This document shows positions 55,278-63,325 of a stretch of 64,000 nt of DNA, in pieces. The notes below the pieces were generated by a model. The model saw only the letters and a list, made by a program, of their open reading frames with translations, was not told the DNA's origin and searched no databases. Made by a program: the position numbers and the translations under genes. Origin of the DNA: an uncultured Clostridia bacterium (GTDB taxonomy: Bacteria > Bacillota > Clostridia > Oscillospirales > Ruminococcaceae); NCBI GenBank assembly GCA_947589185.1, contig CANQCK010000001.1, positions 248,001 through 312,000 of the forward strand. The letters run 5' to 3'. Positions within the stretch are counted from its first letter, which is position 1, and each line of letters starts with the position of its first letter.

Positions 55278-55407
55278 GCAGGTTTGTTTAATTTATGAAC
55301 AAACAGTAAATAATGAAATGAAACTCAAGAAACAAAGAGAATTAAAGAAAAACAGAGAGATTTCGAGAGAATAGATGATATATTTTAAAATTTTAGCAAT
55401 TTGCCTC

Positions 55408-55436
55408 TTGACAACCAAAAAACTAACTATTATAAT
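55408..55436 (+). promoter_or_regulatory. rplM promoter
   Basis: Perfect TTGACA (55408-55413) and TATAAT (55431-55436), spacer 17 bp. Confidence 0.88.
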
Positions 55437-55442
55437 ACTAAA

Positions 55443-55515
55443 TGTTGCTTCGGCTTTATTGGGTATGCTGAACCAATAAAGCAGGAAAGAAAAAACTTAA
55501 TTGGAGGAAAACAAC
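55443..55515 (+). promoter_or_regulatory. Candidate L13-type ribosomal protein leader
   Basis: The transcript begins just before a perfect 10-bp stem GCTTTATTGG / CCAATAAAGC (55453-55462, 55473-55482) with a 10-nt loop, preceded by TGTTGCTTCG. Firmicute rplM operons often carry an autoregulatory L13 leader; size and place fit, but I cannot confirm the conserved bases. Confidence 0.5.
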
Positions 55516-55516
55516 T

Positions 55517-55942
55517 ATGACTTATATGCCAAAGGCAAGCGACATTGAGCGCAAATGGTATGTTATTGATGCAGCAGGCGAATCTCTTGGAAGAACTGCC
55601 GCAAAGGCTGCACACATTCTTCGCGGAAAGCACAAGCCGACATATGCACCTCACGCAGACTGCGGTGATTTTGTAATCATCATAAACACTGACAAGGCTG
55701 TATTAACAGGTAAGAAATTAGATCAGAAGTTCCACAGATGGCACACAGGCTGGATAGGCGGACTTAAAGAGATCAAGTATGATAAGATGATGGCTGAGAA
55801 GTCAGACAAAGCAATGACACTCGCAGTAAACGGAATGCTTCCTAACAACACACTTGGCAGAACAGCAGCAACACGTTTAAGGGTATACAAAGGCGGCACA
55901 CACAATCACGCTGCACAGAAGCCGGAAGCTTACGAGCTATAA
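55517..55942 (+). CDS. rplM: 50S ribosomal protein L13
   Basis: A 141-residue L13. KWYVIDAAGESLGRTAAKAA, the loop LRGKHKPTYAPHADCGDFV and AVNGMLPNNTLGR are conserved. GGAGGAAAACAACT precedes the ATG. Cotranscribed with rpsI 16 bp downstream, the usual pair; in many Firmicutes it follows ecfT-truA, but here those genes are 33 kb away. Confidence 0.98.
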   Translation: MTYMPKASDIERKWYVIDAAGESLGRTAAKAAHILRGKHKPTYAPHADCGDFVIIINTDKAVLTGKKLDQKFHRWHTGWIGGLKEIKYDKMMAEKSDKAMTLAVNGMLPNNTLGRTAATRLRVYKGGTHNHAAQKPEAYEL

Positions 55943-55958
55943 AGAAAGGAGCATTTAG

Positions 55959-56360
55959 ATGTACGAATCAAAACAACCATATTTTTATGGAACAGGCAGA
56001 AGAAAGAACTCTGTAGCAAGAGTAAGATTATATCAAGGCAGCGGCAAGGTAACCATCAATGACAGAGACATTGACGATTATTTTGGTCTTGAGACATTAA
56101 AACTTATTGTAAGGCAGCCGCTTGAGCTTACAGGAACTGTACAGAACTACGACGTTATATGCACAGTTAAAGGCGGAGGAGTTACAGGTCAGGCAGGAGC
56201 AATCAGGCACGGAATTTCTAGGGCATTAGTTGAATCTAATGCAGAGCTTCGTCCACAGCTTAAAGCAGCAGGCTTCCTGACAAGAGACCCGAGAATGAAG
56301 GAAAGAAAGAAGTACGGCTTAAAGGCTGCAAGAAGAGCACCGCAGTTCTCGAAGAGATAA
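55959..56360 (+). CDS. rpsI: 30S ribosomal protein S9
   Basis: A 133-residue S9. [36 protein letters not shown] and the basic C-terminal tail RAPQFSKR that reaches the P-site tRNA are intact. AAAGGAGCATTTAG precedes the ATG. Followed by a strong terminator. Confidence 0.98.
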   Translation: MYESKQPYFYGTGRRKNSVARVRLYQGSGKVTINDRDIDDYFGLETLKLIVRQPLELTGTVQNYDVICTVKGGGVTGQAGAIRHGISRALVESNAELRPQLKAAGFLTRDPRMKERKKYGLKAARRAPQFSKR

Positions 56361-56374
56361 AAATTTACAATTTT

Positions 56375-56414
56375 CAAACCTCGAAAACAACAGTTTTTCG
56401 GGGTTTGTTTTATT
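56375..56414 (+). terminator. Terminator of rplM-rpsI
   Basis: CAAACCTCGAAAA pairs with TTTTCGGGGTTTG (one T-G pair), followed by TTTTATTTT. Confidence 0.88.
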
Positions 56415-56554
56415 TTATGACTGTTTAAAATATGATTAAATTTGTACTGTATTTCATTTAACGGATAATTATATGTGTTATTATTTTTCCTTCTAAGACT
56501 TAGGACTTTTGTTTTCATATGATAATATATCTATCAATTTGTTAAATATGTCAA

Positions 56555-56624
56555 TTGACAAGGCATAAATTTGGTAATATAATATAAATAATAAAGATAA
56601 CATTATTTAGAATATCTTTATTAT
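56555..56624 (+). promoter_or_regulatory. Promoter and 5' hairpin of the TrpXYZ-like operon
   Basis: TTGACA (56555-56560) and TATAAT (56578-56583), spacer 17 bp. The transcript would begin within a perfect 12-bp stem ATAATAAAGATA / TATCTTTATTAT (56588-56624), which could protect the 5' end. No T-box or tryptophan leader peptide is evident. Confidence 0.75.
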
Positions 56625-56665
56625 AATTCACGGTCTAGTATCGTAATCAATATGGAGGACTACTT

Positions 56666-57634
56666 ATGAAGACGTTTAAAAAAATAGCTGCTGTTGCTAT
56701 GGCAGCGACTATGGTCTGTACAATGACATCGTGCAGCGGAAAAAAATCAGAAAACACATACACAATCGGTATTTGCCAGTTGGTTCAGCACGAAGCACTT
56801 GATGCAGCAACAAAAGGTTTCAAAGATTACCTAACTGAAAAATTGGGTGACAAAGTTAAGTTTGATGAACAAAACGCATCAGGTGAAAAAACAAATTGTA
56901 CAACAATTATTTCACAGTTTGTTTCTTCTAATGTAGATTTAATTATGGCTAATGCAACAGACTCCCTTATTGCTGCTGTATCTGCTACTGAGAACATTCC
57001 GATAGTCGGAACTTCTATCACCGATTATGCAACTGCACTTGAAATTGACAATTGGACAGGCAAAACAGGAATAAATGCAACAGGTACTGCTGACCTTGCT
57101 CCTTTAAAAGACCAGGCTGCAATGATAAAAGAGCTTTGCCCTGACAAGAAAAAAGTTGGTATTCTGTATTGCTCTAATGAAGCAAACTCAAAGTATCAGG
57201 CTGATATTATCAAAACTGAATTAGAAAAACTCGGCTATACTTGCAAAGCTTATACGTTTGTTGACACAAACGATGTTACATCTATAACGCAGGCAGCTGT
57301 TGATGCGTCCGATGTTCTTTTCATTCCTACTGATAATACTGCTGCTTCTAACACTGAGGCAATCAATAATATTACCGAACCTGCTAAAATTCCTGTATTC
57401 GCAAGCGAAGAAGGAATATGCAAGGGCTGCGGCGTTGCAACACTTTCAATCAGTTATTATGATATAGGTTACCGTGCAGGTGAAATGGCATACAAAATTC
57501 TCAATGACGGCCAAAAGCCAGGAGAAATGCCAATCGAATACTCTACTGACCTGACTAAGAAATATGTAGCTAAGCGTGCAGAAGCTCTTAAATTAACAAT
57601 ACCTGACGACTATGAGCAAATCGTTATGGAGTAA
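56666..57634 (+). CDS. trpX: ABC transporter substrate-binding lipoprotein, TrpX-like
   Basis: A 322-residue lipoprotein (lipobox TSC, Cys23) of the ABC_sub_bind family: IGICQLVQHEALDAATKGF at the start, KKVGILYCSNEANS in the middle, VLFIPTDNTAAS and ASEEGICKGCGVATLSISYYDIG near the end. In streptococci a relative takes up tryptophan; other members may bind tyrosine or other aromatic compounds. AATATGGAGGACTACTT precedes the ATG. First gene of a three-gene operon. Confidence 0.85.
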   Translation: MKTFKKIAAVAMAATMVCTMTSCSGKKSENTYTIGICQLVQHEALDAATKGFKDYLTEKLGDKVKFDEQNASGEKTNCTTIISQFVSSNVDLIMANATDSLIAAVSATENIPIVGTSITDYATALEIDNWTGKTGINATGTADLAPLKDQAAMIKELCPDKKKVGILYCSNEANSKYQADIIKTELEKLGYTCKAYTFVDTNDVTSITQAAVDASDVLFIPTDNTAASNTEAINNITEPAKIPVFASEEGICKGCGVATLSISYYDIGYRAGEMAYKILNDGQKPGEMPIEYSTDLTKKYVAKRAEALKLTIPDDYEQIVME

Positions 57635-57660
57635 TAACGAAATAAAATCAGTGAATAATA

Positions 57661-57692
57661 AATAAAGCGGTAAGATTTCTTATCGCTTTATT
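57661..57692 (+). terminator. Intra-operon hairpin between trpX and trpY
   Basis: AATAAAGCGGTAAG / CTTATCGCTTTATT, 14 bp with one G-T pair, followed by ATATCTAATTC. The T tail is poor, so it may only reduce read-through or protect the binding-protein mRNA. Confidence 0.6.
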
Positions 57693-57725
57693 ATATCTAA
57701 TTCATTTTAAGGAGTTTTATTATAG

Positions 57726-58652
57726 ATGTTTATTGAATTTTTACAGTCCTTGCCCTCCCCCATTGCACAGGGAATGATTTGGGGCATTATGGCAATTGGA
57801 GTATATATAACTTACAGGGTTTTAGATCTTGCCGACCTTACAGTTGACGGCTCGTTAGCCACCGGCGGTGCAGTTCTTGTTGTTTTAACAGTAAACGGAA
57901 TCAACATATACATAGCAATGCTTGTGTCATTTATTGCCGGTTGTCTTGCCGGTCTTTTAACAGGTATACTTCATACAAAGTTCGGAATACCTGCAATTTT
58001 AGCCGGTATTTTGACTCAGCTTGCTTTGTATTCTGTAAACCTTCTTATTATGGAAGGCAGAGCTAACACACCTATCAGCCGCAGAAAATATGATTTGATC
58101 GTTTCATCTAACATAAATACAATTACTAAAACTATTATTGTAATTGCTATTATTGTTGCTGTAGTTATTGCCTTGCTGTACTATTTCTTCGGAACTGAGC
58201 TGGGACATTCAATTCGTGCTACCGGTGCAAATCAGGCTATGGCGCGTGCTAACGGAATTAACACAGATTCAAGAAAAATACTTGGTCTGATTCTTTCAAA
58301 CGGTATCGTTGCAATGTCCGGCGGATTGCTGGCACAGTTCAGCGGAAATGCTGATGTAAATATGGGCAGAGGTGCTATTGTCATCGGATTGGCAGCTGTT
58401 ATAATCGGTGAAGTTTTATTAAGCAAAATATTCAAGAACTTTGCTTTAAAACTGCTTGCGTGCGTAGTCGGCGGTGTGATTTATTATATTGTTATCGCTA
58501 TCGTTCTGAAGTTGGGTCTTAATGCTAACAACCTGAAAATGTTCTCAGCGGCAGTTGTTGCTGTATTCCTCGGTATACCATATTGGAAAAATAAGTACTC
58601 AGGAAAAATAAAAATACCCGCAAAAAACAAAGGAGATGTGCCTAATGCTTGA
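57726..58652 (+). CDS. trpY: ABC transporter permease, TrpY-like
   Basis: A 308-residue permease of the BPD_transp_2 type with about eight membrane helices. It shares the branched-chain amino acid permease layout, with DLTVDGSLATGGA in the first loops and ELGHSIRATGANQAMARANGI as the ATPase-contact loop (shortened: SIRATGANQAMARA). It overlaps the ATPase gene by 8 bp. Family and role in the operon are clear; the substrate depends on the TrpX assignment. Confidence 0.87.
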   Translation: MFIEFLQSLPSPIAQGMIWGIMAIGVYITYRVLDLADLTVDGSLATGGAVLVVLTVNGINIYIAMLVSFIAGCLAGLLTGILHTKFGIPAILAGILTQLALYSVNLLIMEGRANTPISRRKYDLIVSSNINTITKTIIVIAIIVAVVIALLYYFFGTELGHSIRATGANQAMARANGINTDSRKILGLILSNGIVAMSGGLLAQFSGNADVNMGRGAIVIGLAAVIIGEVLLSKIFKNFALKLLACVVGGVIYYIVIAIVLKLGLNANNLKMFSAAVVAVFLGIPYWKNKYSGKIKIPAKNKGDVPNA

Positions 58653-59442
58653 AATTAAAAACGTTTACAAAACCTTTAATCCCGGAACTATAAATGAAAA
58701 AAAGGCACTTAACGGAGTTGATCTCACCTTAGCCGACGGAGATTTTGTAACAGTAATCGGAGGAAACGGTGCCGGCAAATCAACACTTTTGAATATGATT
58801 ACCGGTGCATACTCAGTTGACAGCGGTTCAATTGTTATTGACGGAATAAACATCACAAATATGCCAGAGCATAAGCGTGCAAAATACTTTGGACGTGTGT
58901 TTCAGGACCCTATGACTGGTACTGCTGCAACTATGGAAATTGTAGAAAATTTAGCGTTAGCGGCACGTCGAGGAAAAAGAAGAACTTTAAAGTTCGGTGT
59001 AACCAGCAAGGAAAAGGAAAAATATAAAGAGATGCTGAAGGTACTTGACTTAGGCTTGGAGGATCGCCTGACATCAAAGGTCGGATTACTTTCGGGCGGA
59101 CAAAGACAAGCTGTTACACTTTTAATGGCAACACTTCAAAATCCGAAGCTGCTTCTTTTAGATGAACACACTGCTGCACTTGACCCTAAAACCTCAGCAA
59201 AGGTTTTGGAACTCAGCGATAGAATTATCAAAAGCGAAAACCTGACAGCTATGATGGTCACCCACAATATGAACGATGCTATCACCTATGGAAATCGACT
59301 TATAATGATGAACGAAGGCAGAGTAATTTTAGATATTTCGGGAGAAGAAAAAAAGCAGTTAACCGTTGAAATTCTGCTTCACAAATTTGAAGAAGTAAGC
59401 GGTTCTGAGTTTGCGAACGATAAAGCCCTGCTTTCAAATTAA
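58645..59442 (+). CDS. trpZ: ABC transporter ATP-binding protein, TrpZ-like
   Basis: A 265-residue ATPase: Walker A GGNGAGKST, Q-loop VFQDPMTGTAATM, signature LSGGQRQAV, Walker B LLLLDEHTAALDPK, switch His in VTHNMNDA. The DEHTAALD form (His in place of the usual Pro after Glu) is characteristic of this transporter subgroup. The ATG at 58645 has AAAGGAG at good distance; an in-frame ATG at 58636 abuts that site. Third and last gene of the operon. Confidence 0.88.
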   Translation: MLEIKNVYKTFNPGTINEKKALNGVDLTLADGDFVTVIGGNGAGKSTLLNMITGAYSVDSGSIVIDGINITNMPEHKRAKYFGRVFQDPMTGTAATMEIVENLALAARRGKRRTLKFGVTSKEKEKYKEMLKVLDLGLEDRLTSKVGLLSGGQRQAVTLLMATLQNPKLLLLDEHTAALDPKTSAKVLELSDRIIKSENLTAMMVTHNMNDAITYGNRLIMMNEGRVILDISGEEKKQLTVEILLHKFEEVSGSEFANDKALLSN

Positions 59443-59461
59443 ACATAAAAGAATGAACATT

Positions 59462-59522
59462 AAACAGCACCCACTCTGTTTGACATTTAATAAAATGTTT
59501 AGCAGAAAGGATGCTGTTTTTC
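59462..59522 (+). terminator. Terminator of the TrpXYZ-like operon
   Basis: AAACAGCA (59462-59469) pairs with TGCTGTTT (59512-59519); an inner hairpin ACATTT / AAATGT fills the loop; TTTTT follows. Confidence 0.65.
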
Positions 59523-59693
59523 TATGTATCTGAATTTTAAATTTTATTTTTTCAGAGAGCAATAAAATGTATCAATCTCTGAAAACTTACTTACATAAGC
59601 AGCACTGAAACCTACCCGAAGTCAATTATGAAATTTATTGCAACTATATTTTACAATCTTTCCAAAGGTAACTGTGCTTGCGATGCATTCACA

Positions 59694-60005
59694 TTATTTA
59701 GCCTTTTTCTTAACAACTTTACTCCACTTTCCGTAATTTGTACCGCCGTTTGCTTTTTTATATGCTCTTACCTTTACATAATATTTTTTCTTGGATTTCA
59801 GCCTCTTTAACGTTACCTTGTTTTTCTTTACTTTAACTGTCTTTTTGTTCTTTGTAAACTTATTGTTTGTTGCATACATTACTTCATAGCCTGTTGCTCC
59901 GCTTACCTTTTTCCACTTTACGTTCAGTTTCTTTTTCTTTGCAATCAGTTTAACTGCTTTTACTTTGGCTGGTTTTTGAACAGTTACTTTAGGTGTGCTT
60001 GGCAT
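59694..60005 (-). pseudogene. Fibronectin-III-like domain fragment of a surface protein
   Basis: A 103-residue frame, 27% or more Lys, with VKWKKVSGATGYEVMYATNNKF, YYVKVRAYKK and GKWSKVV. It is closely similar in pattern to the C-terminal domain of the LRR protein at 53199. There is no ribosome binding site before the ATG, no signal peptide, and an in-frame stop lies just upstream, so it looks like the tail of a surface protein whose body is gone. RHS-type remnants lie directly upstream. Confidence 0.6.
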
Positions 60006-60027
60006 TTTATTTGCAGGCTTATTAATA

Positions 60028-60290
60028 TTATCCTGTACCGTACCTCAGTGGATTTATATCTGCAGTATCATTTGTATCAAATGGAATTGTGCAGTTGCCC
60101 CATGAGTCATATTCATACTCTGACATTAAATTACCGTTAATATCAAGTATTGCTATTATATCCCCCTGTAGGTTGGTGATATAGTAATAATGGTTATTAT
60201 TGTAATCAAAGCCTATCGATTGCCGTCTTTATCCTAGTAGAAATACAGTGTGTTTCCGTTCCATGTCTGTCCTGTCAGTATTTCGATTAA
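60028..60290 (-). pseudogene. RHS/YD-repeat protein remnant 1
   Basis: On the minus strand one frame gives LTGQTWNGNTLYFY, stop, DKDGN, stop; after a shift another gives GFDYNNNHYYYITNLQGDII, then ILDINGNLMSEYEYDSWGN and NPLRYGTG before a stop. 'YYYITNLQGDIIAI.D..G....EY.YD.WGN' is the YD repeat just before the RHS core end. Stops and a frameshift mark it as dead. Confidence 0.75.
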
Positions 60291-60409
60291 TATTTATTCT
60301 CTTTAATTTTTACTAATTATAATACGTGAATAAAAACTATCACTTTTTACACCTTTAGATTCATAATAATAATCAGTAAAATATTGTATGGTTATATTAT
60401 TCTTTCTAT

Positions 60410-60871
60410 CTAATTTAAATATCTACCTTCACCATTTTTATTTACCTTAGATATACTATTTGATTTCTGAATTAATTCTTCTTTATAACTCTTATTAAAC
60501 ACAATTATAAAAATTTTATCAATTATTTCATAATCTAATAAGGAAAATATATCCGTATTATCCTTATTAGAAGAAATAGATATTTCTGATTGTTCTATAT
60601 AACCGTAGTTATTAAAATCAAATGCTATACTAAAATCTTTATCTGAATCTAATATTATGGTTTTGTAACATGACTCACTGTCACAATCGCCATGAGATGA
60701 AAATTCAAAACCGTTTTCATCTGCAAATTTTTTTAACTCTTTTTCATATCTTTCAAATTTCTCATTTGAATCTTTAATAGGTATTTCTATATCATTTTGA
60801 TACTCATTTATAACTGTGTACCCAACCAAAGTAACTAAAACTACTATCAACACACCCATTAATTTTTTCAT
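60410..60871 (-). CDS. Membrane-anchored protein of unknown function
   Basis: About 153 residues from the ATG at 60871: one N-terminal membrane helix (MKKLMGVLIVVLVTLVGYTVI), then an acidic, helical exported part with SHGDCDSESCYKT (two Cys). No family recognised. It lies between two RHS remnants on the same strand, where immunity genes for RHS toxins usually stand, so an immunity role is possible but unproven. The binding site is weak (GGTGG). Confidence 0.5.
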   Translation of the reverse strand: MKKLMGVLIVVLVTLVGYTVINEYQNDIEIPIKDSNEKFERYEKELKKFADENGFEFSSHGDCDSESCYKTIILDSDKDFSIAFDFNNYGYIEQSEISISSNKDNTDIFSLLDYEIIDKIFIIVFNKSYKEELIQKSNSISKVNKNGEGRYLN

Positions 60872-60968
60872 TATGCAAACCACCCATAAAATATTTTTGT
60901 TGTCTTCCACTTGCCAAATATATTTTTTATTAAAAGAAAATGTGTAAAATGAACCAAATTTTTTGAGA

Positions 60969-61163
60969 TTAGGAGAATTCTAGCATAATAGTTTCCTGTA
61001 TATTACTATCATCCGCATTAATAAACCTACCGATATTAGCATCATAATACCTTGATTGCAGATAATACAACCCTGTATCACTATCGTAATAATACCCTCT
61101 ATACCTAAGAGGATTTGTATTAGCACTGTTTGTATCAAATGGAATCGTGCAGTTGCCCCATGA
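60969..61163 (-). pseudogene. RHS core C-terminal remnant 2
   Basis: On the minus strand one frame gives SWGNCTIPFDTNSANTNPL, then RYRGYYYDSDTGLYYLQSRY and YDANIGRFINADD, ending about 12 codons later at TAA. 'YRGYYYD..TGLYYLQSRYYD...GRFI..D' is the strongly conserved end of RHS/wall-associated toxins, after which the variable toxin domain begins. Here no toxin follows and no start precedes. About 38 bp at its 5' end are nearly identical to remnant 1. Confidence 0.85.
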
Positions 61164-61175
61164 GCTAAATTAAAA

Positions 61176-61655
61176 CTATACCCCCGTATAAGCATCAACT
61201 ATATACCAATTTCCTGTTTCTTTATTTTGTGCAACATGAAAGTAGAGTCCTGTGCCGTCGCCAACTGTCAATCCCATAAAAACATCAGGCGTCTCATCAA
61301 AAGCAAATCTCCATGAAAACTCAGCGTGATAAATTTTCTCACCAGGAGAAAGCAACGTACCATCGGAATCATAATCATCATATTCCTCTATATTATCAAT
61401 TTTGCAATATTCAACAAAGGTAAGATCAAATATTCCGATTTTTCCATCACCTTTACCCAAAGACGGACAAATTTCCAACGCCTTTTTAGGATTTTTCTCA
61501 TCTATTGCGTTTAGATAATACTCAACTGCCTTTTCACCACTGGTAATAGATGAAAGGTCATATGATATATTCCATTTAATAATAGGCAAACCAATAAAAT
61601 AGACTGTCAAAAGCAATATGACTGCGAGAACACAAATATGTATTATCTTTTTCAT
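61176..61655 (-). CDS. Membrane-anchored protein of unknown function (DUF4829-like layout)
   Basis: A 159-residue protein: N-terminal membrane helix (residues 5-24), then an exported domain with SGEKAVEYYLNAIDEKNPKK, typical of NTF2-like anchored proteins, and a C-terminal NWYIVDAYTGV. The layout matches the gene at 47938. GGTGGTTAT precedes the ATG. It ends 12 bp before the RHS remnant 2 homology, and it may be an orphan immunity-type gene. Function unknown. Confidence 0.6.
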   Translation of the reverse strand: MKKIIHICVLAVILLLTVYFIGLPIIKWNISYDLSSITSGEKAVEYYLNAIDEKNPKKALEICPSLGKGDGKIGIFDLTFVEYCKIDNIEEYDDYDSDGTLLSPGEKIYHAEFSWRFAFDETPDVFMGLTVGDGTGLYFHVAQNKETGNWYIVDAYTGV

Positions 61656-61668
61656 ATAACCACCGCTA

Positions 61669-62346
61669 TTATCTTATTTTTGAGAAATCAATTAAAATTT
61701 TTTTCAGTTTATTGTACTGAACTTTTAAATTAATAGCTGAAACTAAAATTAAACCAACTATTATTAATGAAATAAAAATTGCACCAAATATTATACTATG
61801 TTTAAAAGCTATAATTAAAAGAAAAACAAACAAGGCTAGTCCCACAGAAAGCACAGACAAAACTCTCTTTGCAAAATTAAAGTATTGATTTTTGAAGTCC
61901 TCTGTATTTTTAGTATAATCTATTGATGCAATTTCGCCAATATCAGTTGTCAGCTCAGGTTTTTTGAAGTTGTTGTTAATATATTCAGATTTTATATATT
62001 TCAAATTAATTTCGGTATCTTGTTTCAAATCAATAGCTACTCTAACCTTAATTCCATATGGAGTTACTTTCTTTATCCAATCAGCATCAATATTCAGAAA
62101 CAAAATATTAAATAATCCCTGAAACAAAATCGTAATAATAAAAATTAAAATATTTATCAATTTCCTGTTACTTATATCAGACTTTCGCTCTATCTCAATT
62201 ACATACTCCTTTTTCTCATCTAATTCAAATACTGCAGACGGTTCTAAACTGTATATTTTCCTTATCTCATCATTGATTCTAATATAAATTATTTCCCCTT
62301 TAGAAACAGGACAGTTTAATTTTATATATTTCTTTTCGCTTAACAT
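61669..62346 (-). CDS. Membrane protein of unknown function (225 aa)
   Basis: The first 60 residues form a soluble beta-rich domain (IYIRINDEIRKIYSLEPSAVF), one hydrophobic segment lies at about 65-86, and two more at about 170-205. AAAAGGAGATTGGCACA precedes the ATG. I do not recognise a family. It lies 13 bp before the gene at 61176, so the two are probably cotranscribed. Confidence 0.6.
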   Translation of the reverse strand: MLSEKKYIKLNCPVSKGEIIYIRINDEIRKIYSLEPSAVFELDEKKEYVIEIERKSDISNRKLINILIFIITILFQGLFNILFLNIDADWIKKVTPYGIKVRVAIDLKQDTEINLKYIKSEYINNNFKKPELTTDIGEIASIDYTKNTEDFKNQYFNFAKRVLSVLSVGLALFVFLLIIAFKHSIIFGAIFISLIIVGLILVSAINLKVQYNKLKKILIDFSKIR

Positions 62347-62403
62347 TGTGCCAATCTCCTTTTACCTTTTAGATTAATTAAGTAAAAACAAATATGTGCA
62401 AAT

Positions 62404-63024
62404 TTAATTCTTGACTTTACTGAATTTAGATGACGTTATCCAATTCAACATTGACGGCAGCAACATAGCCATTCCTATCAGCGGAACAACGAAAACTATG
62501 AACGGATTGTATATAAAGCTGTTCCATATAGATAAATCTGACAGCTGATTTTCGAGATTGTCCTTTTTCATAAAGATTCTTCCGAAAGACTTTGTATAAA
62601 ATGTAACATCATTAATTAAAATAGTTTGATTAGAACAGTCATTTTCAAAATGCTCAATGTTATCATTTGTTTTTCCTAAATACCCGCTTTTATCAAACGC
62701 AAAAGACTTTTTGTTTGACTCTGAATATGTAATAAGAACTTTCTCAGAATTCGAATAAACAGAAAAATTGTCGTTCATTCCGACAGGCACCTCCGATGAA
62801 TATAAAAACTTCCCTTTTAAATCATACGCCATAATTTTACCGCTGCTAATTGAAATAGCTAATACCGCATCATCTATCTTAGCAAATACAATATCACTAC
62901 CCATTTTAATTTTGTCGTTCCTTGTATAAACTTCAAATGTTTTTAAACAATTATACATTGATAAGCAAAATAGAACAAATCCAATACTAAAAATAATACA
63001 TGACAAAGTATTTCTCAACTTCAA
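62404..63024 (-). CDS. Membrane protein with possible propeller-like exported domain (206 aa)
   Basis: Membrane helices at about 9-27 and 168-192 flank an exported part with 'AISISSGKIMAYDLKGKFLYSS' type strands (shortened: KIMAYDLKGKFLY) and SFAFDKSGYLGK, reminiscent of propeller blades. The start is a TTG at 63024 with GAGGTGAG. Its first 20 bp and upstream 45 bp are duplicated at 47881-47941. No family recognised. Confidence 0.6.
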   Translation of the reverse strand: MKLRNTLSCIIFSIGFVLFCLSMYNCLKTFEVYTRNDKIKMGSDIVFAKIDDAVLAISISSGKIMAYDLKGKFLYSSEVPVGMNDNFSVYSNSEKVLITYSESNKKSFAFDKSGYLGKTNDNIEHFENDCSNQTILINDVTFYTKSFGRIFMKKDNLENQLSDLSIWNSFIYNPFIVFVVPLIGMAMLLPSMLNWITSSKFSKVKN

Positions 63025-63069
63025 TTAACTCACCTCGTAATTTTTTGTTGTGAAATAAATGCAAGTTAT
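63009..63069. repeat. 61-bp duplicated segment, copy 2
   Basis: 56 of 61 bases match 47881-47941. It contains the ribosome binding site and first codons of the 206-aa gene at 62404. Confidence 0.75.
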
Positions 63070-63089
63070 TCCAGCGTGTCCTAGTAGAA

Positions 63090-63325
63090 ACAAGAGACCA
63101 AGAGGCAAAAGCAGGGAGCCCTGCTCTTGCCTCTTGCTTCTAAATTTCCTGCATCTTGGTACTAGCCTGCCGCCGGCGTGACGCCAGATGCTCTTGTGCC
63201 CGATTAGAAGCTAGCGATTAAAGGAAACAAGAACTAATCTTTTCCATAAAATATAAGCCTGCCGTTGTACAAAGTAAACACATTGTGCTAACTCTCCAAA
63301 GGCAGAGAGCCTTCAGTGGTTCACT
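63090..63325. repeat. Heptad hairpin and palindromic intergenic element after the degV gene
   Basis: AAGAGGCAA-A-AGCAGGG pairs with CCCTGCT-C-TTGCCTCTT (about 63099-63134). Further on are GCCTGCCGCCGGCG, AAGCCTGCCGTTGTACAAAG (63256-63275), TAACTCTCCAAAGGCAGAGAGCC and GTGGTTCACTGG, which carries the TGA stop of the degV gene. The modules match 13.9 and 27.4 kb. Confidence 0.75.

Noticed and set aside
60980..61198. A 72-codon minus-strand frame over RHS remnant 2
   Set aside because: It is out of frame with the clear RHS homology and has no ribosome binding site, so it is a shadow.
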